This document shows positions 51,160 to 62,809 of a stretch of DNA of 64,000 nt, in pieces. Source of the DNA: Phaseolus vulgaris (lineage: Eukaryota > Streptophyta > Magnoliopsida > Fabales > Fabaceae). Below the pieces are notes generated by a model. That model was not told the DNA's origin and made no database searches. It saw nothing but the letters and a program-made list of their open reading frames with translations. The DNA lies in assembly GCF_000499845.2 (NCBI RefSeq), contig NC_023749.2, positions 8,848,013 to 8,912,012 on the forward strand. The letters are read 5' to 3'. Positions within the stretch are counted from its first letter, which is position 1. Each line of letters opens with the position of its first letter. The position numbers were made by a program, and so were the translations under genes.

Positions 51160-51990
51160 TGAGCTAGTGCATGTATTCTATTGCACATGCTGAGTGATGT
51201 GAAGCCAGTGTCACACTGGCAACAAGATGATCGATAAAGTGCAACAATTGGTCACCCAATGACAACAAATACACCTCATTCGAAAGGTGGAGGAGGCCGA
51301 GCAATTGTTTGCTTGTACCCAAACTGGTGCAACACATGCTCGAGAAAATGGTGTTATGGGCATGTCCCAAGCCAGATATATCTTGAGAACATTGATATCG
51401 CCTCAAACAGTCAACTAGGCTAATGGTCATCGTAAGGAGTTCAACATGGGTAAGACTGTCGTTTTGCACATGCAAAAGGCTAACTATACATATATGGTAT
51501 CCAATGACATAATGACACATCTAAGGGAGGAACTCCTGAAATGTGGGAGTGATATCATTGGTTCCCAACTTAGTCAACATCACCAAAATCTACCCCAAGT
51601 AGCTCGACAACAATGATGACATAGATCCAACGTCACATACGTACAAAACTGCCCTATAATGGGGAGATGAAGCAATGCAAATACATCATCCAGAGTGATA
51701 GTCATCTCATCAATAGGAAGGTGGAAATTGTTGGTGTTGTGGTACCACCTCTCGACAAAGGTTAATATGAGACATTTATCAGCAGTCTCATAACTAGCGT
51801 TGCAAAGTGGTAATAACTGGTGTTAAGTACCATGACCTCAATTTGGGGATGACAAATCCCAAACTTACCTAGCTTGCATTTGTCCATCCTCATCCCCTCA
51901 TAGTTTACAAGTCATGTGGTCGGCTGCATCAACAACGTATTAATAGGCACCCTAAAAAATTCGATTCAAGTTTTCTCATTCTCTCTCGTA
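51160..51990 (-). pseudogene. Plant mobile domain (PMD, MAIN-like) pseudogene
   Basis: On the minus strand near 51830-51590 an open stretch gives LTFVERWYHNTNNFHLP, then IDEMTITLDDVFALLHLPI and GQFCTY, the highly characteristic core of the plant mobile domain (Pfam PF10536), which occurs in MAIN/MAIL1 proteins and in transposons. Upstream pieces (DEDGQMQAR, VWDL) fit the usual lead-in. Further down, 51520-51164 holds out-of-frame versions of the region that follows. Several stops and frameshifts and no intact start, so a pseudogene, most likely of a transposon-borne copy. Confidence 0.75.
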
Positions 51991-52758
51991 GCACATGTGA
52001 CGACACATCACCATCATTGACAACAACAACAACTTATTCTCTATTCCTTCTAGAGACTGACACCATGGATGTCTATCTAGCTTCTGTTTAGGATGATGAT
52101 CTACCTCTCTCTTTTTGAGTATATATTTATTTGACAATAATAATAACATACCATCAATAATTTTTTTTAAATTAATATATACTTCCAAATTTTCTTCGTA
52201 CATCGTGAGTGGGAGAGGCTCTTCTTTAGTATCTGTATTTTAGTATAAATAATTTGGTTTGCAATATAATTTTAAAACAGTGACCATCTTGCATCACTCT
52301 ATCTTGCTTATCTTGCTTTTCCACTTCAGACACCATATATGTAATTCAGGTTTCTCACATCCGTTCTTCAGATTTTTCGGTTTTGTAGATCTAAATGTAA
52401 CAAAAACTTTAAAATGAAGAGGAAAAATGGACAAAGGCATATAGATACTGGTAAATGAAACTTTGTTTCCCTTTTTGCTCACTCAAATGTTAAATTACCC
52501 GAAACTAAAGTTGTTTGAATTAAATTTGGTCTTTATATGTAAACAATTTATTAATATTTAAAAGTTACTTTATCTTAAAAAATTATATAATATAAGATTT
52601 TTAAGATAGAGGGTTGGTTGTTGGACCACGTGTCTTTCCGTAGGCATCTCCCTCCACGCAGAGCGATATGGAAACAATGGGAACCAACCATAATATTATT
52701 ACATAACATAAAACATTAAAAAGAAACAGAGTCCCAAGTTCCAACCCAACACAGTACG
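51991..52758. other. Intergenic DNA and promoter of the phosphatase gene
   Basis: No gene seen. Contains the G-box below; no clear TATA box. The 5' UTR of the phosphatase is expected within the last 100-150 bp. Confidence 0.5.
52627..52632. promoter_or_regulatory. G-box CACGTG upstream of the phosphatase
   Basis: Palindromic CACGTG within CCACGTGTC, 127 bp upstream of the ATG. G-boxes bind bZIP/bHLH factors and are frequent in light-regulated promoters of chloroplast proteins. Confidence 0.45.
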
Positions 52759-55700
52759 ATGTTTTTGGTGGCAAGACCATGCGGTTCTTCTTCTGCGCGT
52801 ATTCATCATCTTCACTCCACTCCCACATCGCACCGTACCAGAAACGTCGTCGTTAGATGCTCCCTCAGCAGCGTGCAGGAGAAGAAGGAGAAACCTGAAC
52901 TGGATTCGGAGCTCCAGACTTCGGTATCATTTCCGCCGATCAGGGCGGCGAAGAGGGTGGTTCTGGTGAGGCACGGCCAAAGCACGTGGAACGCGGAGGG
53001 GAGAATCCAAGGAAGCTCTAATTTTTCTGTTCTCACGAAGAAGGGGGAGTCTCAGGCTGAGACATCACGCCAAATGCTCATCGACGATAACTTCGATGCC
53101 TGCTTTGCCAGGTTTCTTTTTCTTCTTCTTCATCATCTTCATCATCTTCCATTGCTTAATGCAATTGCTAGATATTGTGGCTCTTCGTGACTTTGGATTT
53201 TCTTCTTTGTGCTCTTTATTGTTCTAATAATGTGTAGTCCTTTGGCTCGATCCAAGAAAACCGCTGAAATCATTTGGGGATCTCGCCAGGAACCCTTCAT
53301 TCCCGACTTTGAATTGCGGGAAATCGATTTGTACTCCTTTCAAGTATGCTATGCTCCACTCACACAATCATCTTTTTCTTTCTTTTTTAGTTCAATTTCT
53401 ACTTAATGTCTCTGTAGCAGCTTTTATAGTCAGTGTTGACCGATTGTGAATCATGCTGACTGTGATTGTTAAAGTCATTATTATAAGAGCTAATATACAT
53501 GTCAGTTTCTGATTAGTTAAGAGCATATTCTATTTTCTCTCTCTTTATACTCACTGGTAATTAAAAAATGAACATGCACTGGGTTGACGTAGTGGTTAGA
53601 CACCTGCTCTCACACATTTTGGTGATGATTCATATAGTGAAGACTTCATGTTTGGACTCTCCTTGTGTACGAAAACTTGTTGAGTCAAAGATATTAGTGT
53701 ATCCAATGGGCCGGAGAAAACCCGTGGTATGAAAAAAAAGTAGAATAACTGTTTAAGCAAACATTTTGTTTTCATTTTTTTGTTGCTTTTCATATGCAGT
53801 CATAAAACATGTCACGTTTTCATGATGTCAAAGATTTATACACGAAAAAGTTTCACTATTTGTTGTACAAATCTTTGAAAATAAGGAAAAAAGAAAAAAT
53901 AAGTTTGACAATTTTATGATTAGGAGAGATCAAGTTATTTTCGGAGTAACTTTACGAAAATACTTTTTGTTGTTGTTGGAGATCGTACATAGATGGGAGA
54001 CAAGATATTTCATATTATATAAGTAGGTGTTAATCTCATCATATATCATATAAGTCGATTTTATTAGATTAAGTTAGACTTAAAATTTATTTATTAACAT
54101 GGTATTAGAGTCATTTAAAATCAATCCTACTAAGAGTTTGTTTAAGTGAAATCAATCCTACTAAGGGTTTGTTTAAGAGTTTGTTTAAGTGGGTGCAAAC
54201 TGGAGTTAGACTTAAAGTCCATTTGCTTGATTCATTCTCCTTTTCATATTATTTGTTAAAAGTAGAAATAGAAAACTTTTGTCGAACCAAATAGACCTTT
54301 ATTGACCCTATTCTTCATGCATGATATTTGAAAACATGAACACATGAAATAGAAAATGAGATTCGCTAATATTCTCCCAAACCAAGCAAGCTCTTAACCA
54401 ATGTTTGTTGGTTTGAGTTACAAAGAACTTGGTTTTCCTTAAGAAAAATTTTGGGTTAGAATCTTATTATGGGAAAAATAAGCATTAGGAAACCTTTGTG
54501 TCCTTAAGAGGGTTCACCAAGCTCAAGTTAGATTAGTCAAGATTCAAAGTAACTTCCGGATAACAGGGTCAAAGGCCTGGTAAACGAACACAAGCCATTA
54601 ACTTTCTACTCCACGTCTTACCTTTGTTATTTTGTCTGGAAGATTAAAATATTGAGAATTTAAACTTGGAGGGATGAAATTGGTAAAATTAATCTTTAAG
54701 GATGGAAGTATTTAAAGACCTTGAACCTTCAGACATCAATTAATAAAATTAGTCTGTTAGGTACCAAATTAAATAAGCTTGTACCTTATTAAGTACTAAA
54801 ATGGTTTTTGTATTGTACTGAGGTATAGCTTGTGACTTGGTGTGACTGATCTTATGTTGCTTTAGGGTCTGCTGAAGCATGAGGGGAAAGCAAAATTTGG
54901 TTCTGCTTTTCGTGAATGGCAGATAGATGCTGAGAATTTCATCATTGATGGTCATTATCCAGTTAGAGAGCTGTGGGAACGTGCTAGAAGCTGCTGGACT
55001 AAAATCTTAGCTCATGATAGCAGGTCTGTTCTTGTGGTTGCTCACAATGCTGTTAATCAGGCTCTTGTTGCCACAGCAATTGGTACCGGTTTCTCCCTGA
55101 GGAAATTTTGATGATGAAAAGAAAAGATCAAATTTTGTCAAATAATATACTCAGTTTTTCTTCCATTCCTAACAATCAGGTCTGGGGCCCGAGTATTTCA
55201 GAAAATTACTTCAGAGCAATTGTGGTGTTAGTGTGCTGGATTTCATCCCAAGATCTGAGGGTGGATCTCCACATATTTGCCTTAACCGCTTAAACCAGGT
55301 ATATGGGCCCATTTACTTGGTACAATGTCACAAAGTGGACTAGCTGTGGTTAAATGTGGAATTGGCTTTGTTATCCCCTGGCCATAACTTCAAAGTTGAT
55401 GAGAATGTGTAATTCCCTCTTAACAAAAAAAATGTTTTTTTTATTACAAAAAACTGTTCTACAAACAGAGTTGAACTTTAATGCAGACCCCTGGTTCACC
55501 TATTGCTGGTGGAAAATCTGGAGGTCGAGAGACAAGTAAGCGGATCGTACTTGTTTGTAATGGATCAACACAAGGAAGTGCAGAGGTATGAAGCAATGGC
55601 TCAAATGTATTTGATAAATTTCTAAAATTTGAGTCTTTGTTTTAACTTACTTTTGTGAATTTATAACTGATATGCTGCTGCGGGTACTCTATCCTTTTGA

Positions 55701-57609
55701 ACTATTTATTTTCTAATACTAGCAACGAAGTGTATTCCATTGAACCCAAGCAATGCCTGTTGAAATATTAAGTAATTTACCCAGTGTTCTTATGACTCAT
55801 TCTAATATCCAATGCAAGTTGCGAAATGTTGTTTTTAAAACTTGAATGGGAAGTACGATGGAAGGTGTTCAAAGAATAAAACTGTAAATTTATGGAAGTG
55901 ATTGTTGTATGACCAGAATTAATGTTTACTCAAATATCTTTTTGACGTGATCTGGTTCTTTAATGCTTTGCTATATTTATTTTCCAGATTTTATCAAAAT
56001 GCTTATTGCTCTAATTTTTGAATCGAAATGAAAATTGAGATATAAAACCATCTGTATGCTTTCACCCAAAAAGCTTAAGGTTTTGGAAAACCATTTGTTG
56101 ATCATCTTTCAGGTGTTCATGATATGATAGTCAACCATGTGGTTTAGAGTTGTGCTTTCACCAAATAATTTAAGCTTTTGGGATAATTGATTGATCTTGG
56201 TTTATGATTCCAAATGCATTTCTTCACATACAGGTTCTAAACAAACTATCTTGTGTTAACAGGATGGTTTTCCTTTTGGTGGTGATCAACCATTGAACAT
56301 GCTTGGTGTCATACAGGTATTACATCCAATCATCAGAAATAGGTGGGCAAAAGTTATTTCATCTGATCTTTTGCATGTATAACAGTCCCAGAAATCTGCA
56401 GAGCTACTACTTGATTTGAAAGTGAATTCCATAATTAGCAGTCCTAACAAAGCATGTGTTGAGACAGCCACGGCAATCTCCCAGGTAGCCTCACTTTTGG
56501 TACTTCGTAGTTAGTTCGTCATGCCAAATTCATAGTTCTAGCGTGTCAAATTCCTATTTGCTAGTTTAATCTATTGATTGCAAGTACTTGCATCTACTTC
56601 TACATAGACTCTGGTTTTATACACACACACACCCCTGTTAAATTGTATGCCTGAACTGGAGAGCTTTGGTTTCTATCTCTATTCATATTTGTTCTCCTCT
56701 AATTAAATTGTTAGATTTGAATTTAGGTACAAGAAGCTGCAGACTGCTTGGGTGCTGACTGTGTGCCTCGATATGTTGAGATGAAGCAGATGGGGAGCCT
56801 TGATGTTGAAACTATCTTCAAACAATCTGAAATGGCAAGTAATGTTTGAATGTGGAAACGTGGATCAATCATTTGTTGACATTTTTCTTTCTCTGAAATG
56901 GATACTTTAGTTAATGTAGTATTTTCTGTACTGGTATGATCTTTACAAAGGAATGATCACAAAAATTTGGTAAATACAAATTGAAGATATAGAAAAAAAA
57001 AAGCTTGATGATAATCACTTGACAATATTGAAAAGTAGAAGGAAATTGTGACCATCTCAATGTACCAAGAAATTCAACTAGAAAAAGGTTTTGCCAAGTG
57101 TTTGGTACTAATAGCTGCTATGCTTGTAATTTCAATATCCATTTTTCTAGTCTTCTTAAAATAACAAGGATTGGTTAACAGTTGATGTGTGCATTATGAG
57201 TATGTTCTATCTAATTTTTATTTATGTATTGTAGGATGTATCCAATTTTCCGCCATTTCAACCTGGTTGGTTAAATAGAGTTGATGATGGATTGAGAACA
57301 ACATTATGGAATCAATCTGGAAAAGCCTGGCGATCATTGTTGGATGAAATATCTGATGAATCTAAGCCAGACGAAGTTATAGTGACAGTTGGTCCTCCTG
57401 CAATCCACATAGCACTAATGGGGCACTGCCTTAATTTGACTAAAGAATGGTTGGGATCATTTCATCTTGATGCAGGGAGCATCAGTGTTCTTGACTTCCC
57501 TGATGGAGCTAAGGGAAAAGGTGTCATCAGGTGCATAAATTATACTGCACACTTGGGGAGATGGTCCATACCTATCACAAGATCAACAGAAGATGGTGAA
57601 GAGTTTTAA
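52759..57609 (+). CDS. 2-carboxy-D-arabinitol-1-phosphatase, chloroplastic (9 exons)
   Basis: Histidine-phosphatase/phosphoglycerate-mutase family protein; the closest plant type removes phosphate from the Rubisco inhibitor 2-carboxyarabinitol 1-phosphate in the stroma. Exons: 52759-53111, 53238-53343, 54866-55082, 55180-55298, 55487-55585, 56263-56316, 56386-56484, 56727-56834, 57235-57609; total 1,530 bp, 509 residues plus stop, all phases consistent. Residues 1 to about 40 are Ser/Arg/His-rich and non-acidic, a transit peptide. First domain: VVLVRHGQSTWN with the phospho-acceptor His at 72, and the second catalytic His at 213 in VVAHNAVNQA. Second domain from about 284: RIVLVCNGSTQG replaces RHG by CNG (289-291), so it should be inactive. 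Intron 8 appears to use a GC donor. Intron 2 holds a TRIM and a SINE-like repeat. The in vivo substrate is by family only. Confidence 0.93.
53584..53725 (+). repeat. Possible tRNA-derived SINE in intron 2
   Basis: GTTGACGTAGTGGTTAG resembles a pol III A box and GTTTGGACTCTCC, about 65 bp on, resembles a diverged B box; an A-rich run (AAAAAAAAG) ends the segment near 53742. No target duplication found. Confidence 0.35.
53974..54225 (+). mobile_element. TRIM copy in intron 2 of the phosphatase
   Basis: LTR of 126 bp (53974-54099, TGTTGGAGATCG to TTATTAACA), then TGGTATTAGAGTC as primer binding site, an internal region with a small duplication of an AATCCTACTAAG-GTTTGTTTAAG phrase, and a partial second LTR (to about 54225). 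In the same orientation as the gene. Confidence 0.75.
56835..57234 (+). other. Intron 8 with a GC-AG boundary
   Basis: Reading-frame continuity puts the donor at GAAATG|GCAAGT and the acceptor at ATTGTAG|GATG. GCAAGT is the usual hexamer of GC-AG introns. The only in-frame GT alternative, AAT|GTTTGA nine bases on, is a poor donor. Confidence 0.65.
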
Positions 57610-58786
57610 GTGTAAACTTGTGATTCTAAAATGGAATTGAAATAACACCCAGCTTTCAAGTGTAGAGTTTCAGAGGTTCAACATGGTGAAGATAGTTGAA
57701 ATTTCAAGGCATGATGATGGCAGTAAAAATGAAATCTTATAAGGTCTTAGTAAGAGGAGGGTGACCTAGGGATGAGACAGCATGGTTTTTTGCCTGCCTT
57801 CCTCGTAATGCATTTCACTTCAAGATATAGATATTGCTTCATGTGATATGTGCAGTTCATAACACCAATCATCCAAGATTACTTTGTCAACTGTGCTGTA
57901 TTTTTCTTTTCAAATGGCAATTCAGAATATACACTATTTGGTGATTGCTGACTATTTTCCTGTGTAGAAAACAAATCAAAGTTCTGTGCTCGCTATTAGC
58001 AAATAGTGTCACTGGAAGAAATTTTTGACAGAATTCAAAAGATACAACAAAAAATGGTATGACTCTTAAGAAAAACGGAATTGAGGAGGCATTGAATATG
58101 TTATGGAACTAACGTTGTGCTGTCTAGTATATTTTACTCTCCTCTCTTCAGATAACAAGTAAAAGAAATCGTGAGTTATGTTCGAATATTCCATTTCTTC
58201 TTGAATGATTTCAAATAACTTTATTTTGTACATTATGAAGGAAAAGTTTTAGTGCTTACAGAACAATATAGAAAACATATATTACCATTTTTCATTTCAT
58301 TGGTAAAAATAACGTATTACTAAAAACAACTATAAAAAAAACTATAAAAAAAACAGGTATATTTAAATTTATTAAATAACAGATAAAGTGAAACAATCTA
58401 AAATGACATGCGCATGTTTTAAATCGGGAGAATAGTAACGTTAGGCGATATTTAAGGAGTTGTGAAATGAAAGTGTGGTCTCAAACAAGTTTTTCCGGAT
58501 ATTTAACTATAACTCATTGTCCCAATAACAAGGTCAGTCTCACAAACAGTGGCAATTGGGTGTCGTTTTAAATAATGTAGTTGAGTATTCACGTGATTTA
58601 TAAAGATTTGAGTGAACAAATTTGCAGGTGATTCAATTTTGTGGTCTCTCGCGTGTGTGAACAAATTTTAAGAGAAAGCTAGTTGGATATTAAATAGATT
58701 ACGAATTTTGTCTTTCTTTTTTGCATGTTTTTTTTCACTCTGCATGACAAAGATCCTAGTCACGTAGAGATTCCTGAAAATCAGTT
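57610..58786. other. 3' UTR of the phosphatase, then intergenic DNA
   Basis: The first 300-350 bp are likely 3' UTR. After that nothing is recognised; the last bases belong to the AAAATCAGTTCTTGC repeat in which the next element sits. Confidence 0.5.
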
Positions 58787-58791
58787 CTTGC
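58787..58791. repeat. Left target duplication CTTGC of the Copia element
   Basis: CTTGC here and at 62805-62809. Removing 58792-62809 restores an uninterrupted 34-bp host repeat, which supports it as a true duplication and not chance. Confidence 0.8.
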
Positions 58792-58958
58792 TGTGCTCGG
58801 AGATTAGGCTAAACAGGCCGAACTCCGTTAATAATTTTCGAGTGTGTTTTTTTTCTCTTTATCTCTTTTATTATTCCGCTTTATTTATTCAATATTATTT
58901 GTCGGGTAGCTCTGTTAGGGTTTTGTTTTAGTGGGAAAATTACCCGTTTTTCCCAACA
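58792..58958 (+). repeat. Left LTR, R-U5 part only (167 bp)
   Basis: Aligns without gaps to the last 167 bp of the right LTR (62638-62804) with four differences, all transitions. The first 153 bp (U3 and promoter) are absent, and the segment begins TGTGCTCGG directly after the target duplication. Confidence 0.9.
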
Positions 58959-59028
58959 AGTGGTATCAAGAGCCGAAGGTTCACCCTTGGGTTGTTTGTA
59001 ATATTGAATACAATATTTTGAGTTTGTG

Positions 59029-62000
59029 ATGGCAAGAGGTCGTTAGCAAAGTCAGACAAAAAGGAGAAGAGGGACGTCTAAGTCTAAAGGTCAAGCCGTT
59101 GTCAAAGATGAGTGTGCTTTCTGTCATGAGAAAGGACACGGGAAGAAAGACTGTCCAAAACTGCAGAAGAAAGGGAAGGCTCCGCAAGATGCAAATGTTG
59201 CAGAATGCAAAAGTGATGTGGAATCAGATATCTCTTTAATTGTCTCGCTTTCAACATCATCGTATCCAGATGAGTGGATATTGGATTTAGGTTGTAGCTA
59301 TCATATGTGCCCCATTCGGGAATGGTTCTTTGAATTTCAAGAACTTGATGGCGGGGTTGTTTACATGGGTAACGATAATCATGTAAGACAGCTGGGATAG
59401 GTTCAATCAAGTTGCGGAATCATGATGGATCCACCAGAATTTTGCGGGATGTGCGGTACGTGCCAAAGTTGAAGAAGAATCTCATCTCATTGGGGGCTTT
59501 AGAATCTAAAGGCCTAGTTGTGACGATGCGAGATGGAATTCTTAAAGCAACTTCAGGAGCACTGGTGATGTTGAAAGGCGTGAGGAAGAACAATCTATAT
59601 TACTATCAAGGTAGTACAGTGGTGGGAACAGTAGCGACAACAACTTCTAGCTCTAAGAAGAATGTTGAGGCAACGAAGTTGTGGCATATGAGGTTGGGAC
59701 ATGCTGGAGAGAAATCCTTGCAAATTCTTACAAGTAGGGATTGTTGAAAGGTACGAAGGCTTGCAAACTTGAATTTTGTGAGCATTGTGTTATGAGAAAA
59801 CAACGAAGAGTAAAGTTTGGCACTGCAATTCACAATACCAAGGGTATTTTGGATTATGTGCATTCAGATGTGTGGGGACCTGCCAAGACTCCGTCAATCG
59901 AGGTAGGCATTATTTTGTCACTTTTGTGGATGATTTTTCCAGGAGAGTTTGGGTGTTTACTATGAAGAACAAAAATGATGTGTTTGAAATTTTCCTTAAG
60001 TGGAAAGCTCAAGTTGAAAACCAGACAGGAAGGAAGATTAAGGTTCTCCGAACAGAGAATGGAGGAGAATACAAGAGTGATCCGTTCTTGAAGGTATGTC
60101 AAGATTGTGGCATAGTTCGACACTTCACTGTTAGAAAAACACCACAGCAAAATGGGGTGTCAGAGCGTATGAACAAGACACTTGTGGAGAAAGTTCGTTG
60201 TATGTTGTCTAATGTTGAGTTAGGCAGAGAGTTTTGGGTTGAGACTGTGACATACGCCCAACATCTCGTCAATCGTTTGCCATCTTCTGCTATAGATGGC
60301 AAAACCCCGTTAGAGGTATGGTCTGGAAAACCTGCAACTAATTATGATTCTTTGCATGTTTTTGGTTCTATTGCATATTATCATGTGATTGAATCAAAAT
60401 TGGATCCACGGGCAAAGAAAGCTCTTTTCATGGGCTTTAGTCCTGGAGTGAAGGGATACCGTTTGTGGTGTCTAGAGGCAAAGAAGACGATTATCAGCAG
60501 GGATGTTACCTTTGATGTCTGCCATGTTAAAGAAGGTAAATCCAGAAGGAGCTGATAGTACTCCGCAACAGGTGGAGTGTGCCCAGAAGCAGGTGGAGTT
60601 TGAACAGATAGTGGTGATCCCAAAACGAAATACCACAAGTGACTCTCCTATGGTAGTAGAAGAGTCAGATGAGGAAGAGGCTCCTACCCAAGAATCTCAA
60701 CAACAATCAGAGCCAATTGCAGTTAGAAGACAGAGACGAGATATTCAGAAGCCTGCTCGTTTCATGGATATGGTTGCCTATGCACTTCCAGTTGTTGATG
60801 ACATTCCATCCACTTACCCAGAAGTCATTCTGAGTTCAGAGAGTGGTAATTGGGTAGGTGCGATGGAAGAGGAGATGCAGTTTTTGAAGAAGAACAAGAC
60901 GTGGAAGCTGGCACAATTACCAAAAGGTAAGAAGGCAATTGGGTGCAAATGGGTATTTACAAAGAAAGAAGGATTTCCTAATAAAGAAGATGTTCGCTAC
61001 AAGGCAAGGTTGGTTGCTAAAGGCTTTGCTCAGAGGGAGGGAATTTATTATAATGAGGTATTTTCTCCAGTTGTTAAACATTCCTCCATTCGAATTTTGT
61101 TGGCCTTGGTAGCACAGTTGAATTTGGAGCTTGCTCAACTTGATGTAAAGACCGCGTTCCTACACGGTGATTTGAAGGAGGAAATCTATATGACTCAACC
61201 AGAAGGATACAAGGTTGATGGTAAAGAAGATTGGGTTTGTAAACTTAGCAAATCGTTGTACGGACTGAAACAATCTCCGAGACAGTGGTACAAACGATTT
61301 GATAAGTTCATGAAGGATTATAAGTACAAGAGAAGCAAATATGATCACTGTGTGTATTTGCGCAGACTTGAAGATGGTTCCTACATTTACTTACTCTTAT
61401 ATGTTGATGATATGCTAATTGCAGCAAAGAGCCAAGTTGAGATTGACAGGTTAAAGGCTCAGTTGAGTAAAGAGTTCGAAATGAAGGATTTGGGGGAAGC
61501 CAAGAAGATTCTCGGCATGGAGATAAATAGGGACAGGGAGAGGGGAAAACTTTGGCTGTCACAGAAGCAGTATTTGCAGAAGGTACTACAACGTTTTGGT
61601 ATACATGAAGATACAAAACCTGTAAGTACCCCACTTGCTCCTCATTTGAAATTGAGTAGCCGTTTATCTCCGACGACTGATGAAGAACGAGAATACATGG
61701 TGAAAGTCCCATATGCAAATGCAGTTGGAAGCTTGATGTATGCAATGGTGTGTACAAGACCAGATATTTCACAGGCTGTGAGTGTTGTTAGCAGGTACAT
61801 GCATAATCCGGGCAAGGGACATTGGCAAGCTGTGAGATGGATTCTACAGTACCTCCAAAATACCTTAGATGTTGGATTGACATTTGAGCAAGATGAATCA
61901 CTTGGTCAATGCATAGTTGGATATTGTGATTCTGATTATGCATGTGATTTGGATAAGCGACGATCTACAACTGACTATTTGTTCACTTTAGCAAAAGCGC

Positions 62001-62377
62001 CAGTTAGTTGGAAGTCTACCTTGCAGTCTACGGTGGCTTTGTCTACGACAGAAGTAGAGTATATGGCGATTACAGAGGCTATGAAGGAAGCAATTTGGCT
62101 TCATGGGTTGCTTAAAGACTTGAGAGTTGGTCAGAAACAACTTGAGTTATATTCTGACAGTCAGAGTGTTATTCATTTAGCAAAGAATCAATTCTTTCAT
62201 GCACGGACGAAGCACATTGATGTTCGTTATCACTTTGTGCGTGAGATTCTCGAAGAAGAGGAGATTGTTCTCCAGAAGATTCACACTACGGAGAATCCTG
62301 TAGATATGCTCACCAAGGTGGTTACAAGGACCAAGTTTGAACACTGTTTAGACTTGGTTAATATCTTGCACATTTGA
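59029..62377 (+). pseudogene. Gag-Pol of the Copia element, broken
   Basis: ATG at 59029 meets a stop after five codons. A CCHC zinc knuckle (CAFC, then GHGKKDC) lies at about 59110-59155. The protease site near 59281 reads DLG where the family has DSG or DTG, so the active site is altered. A stop at 59398 and a frame break follow. The GAG-pre-integrase motif LWHMRLGHAG is at 59680-59710, then further breaks near 59747. The integrase core (WGP, FVTFVDDFSRRVWV, NGGEY, TPQQNGVSER) runs 59785-60555 and ends in a stop. An intact 624-codon frame at 60503-62377 overlaps it out of phase and holds RT (FLHGDLKEEIY, LYVDDML) and RNase H (ALSTTEVEYMA, ARTKHIDVRYHF). Not functional as a whole. Confidence 0.9.
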
Positions 62378-62484
62378 AGTTGGCGCCCGGAGGCGCAAAT
62401 TTGAAGCACTGTAAAGTTTATTTTTGTTATGTTTTGAGAAGATTTGTTTTAGGTGGGACTTGAAATTAAGCCAAGGTGGAGATT

Positions 62485-62804
62485 TGTTGATTTTGGCTTA
62501 ATCCCAAGTCCCACATCAGTGGGTTCATTGTTTGGGAAGGAGGTTTGAGGGTTATAAATTAAACTTTCCTCCTTCACTGTTATATATCCCAATTTGTAAT
62601 ATCTTCTCCCATAATAATAAAAGTGAGTTGTTTTTGCTGTGCTCGGAGATTAGGCTAAACAGGCCGAACTCCGTTAACAATTTTCGGGTGTGTTTTTTTC
62701 CTCTTTATCTCTTTTATTATTCCGCTTTATTTATTCAATATTATTTGTCGGGTAGCTCTGTTAGGGTTTTGTTTTAGTGGGAAAATTACCCATTTTTCCC
62801 AACA
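62485..62804 (+). repeat. Right LTR, complete (320 bp)
   Basis: Starts TGTTGATTTTGG right after the polypurine tract and ends CCCAACA. U3 has a CCCACATCAG phrase, a TATAAATTA and a TATATATCC box (62554 and 62580). R-U5 repeats the left LTR. Confidence 0.92.
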
Positions 62805-62809
62805 CTTGC

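Larger units (their letters stand above)
58792..62804 (+). mobile_element. Tnt1/Tork-like Copia retrotransposon, young but defective
   Basis: Order: U3-less left LTR (58792-58958), primer binding site TGGTATCAAGAGC (58961-58973), short gag remnant, protease, integrase, RT, RNase H, polypurine tract AAGGTGGAGATT (about 62473-62484), full right LTR (62485-62804). LTR divergence is 4/167, about 2.4%. Gag lacks the whole capsid region: only about 70 bp separate the primer binding site from an early stop, and the zinc knuckle comes at once. Confidence 0.9.
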
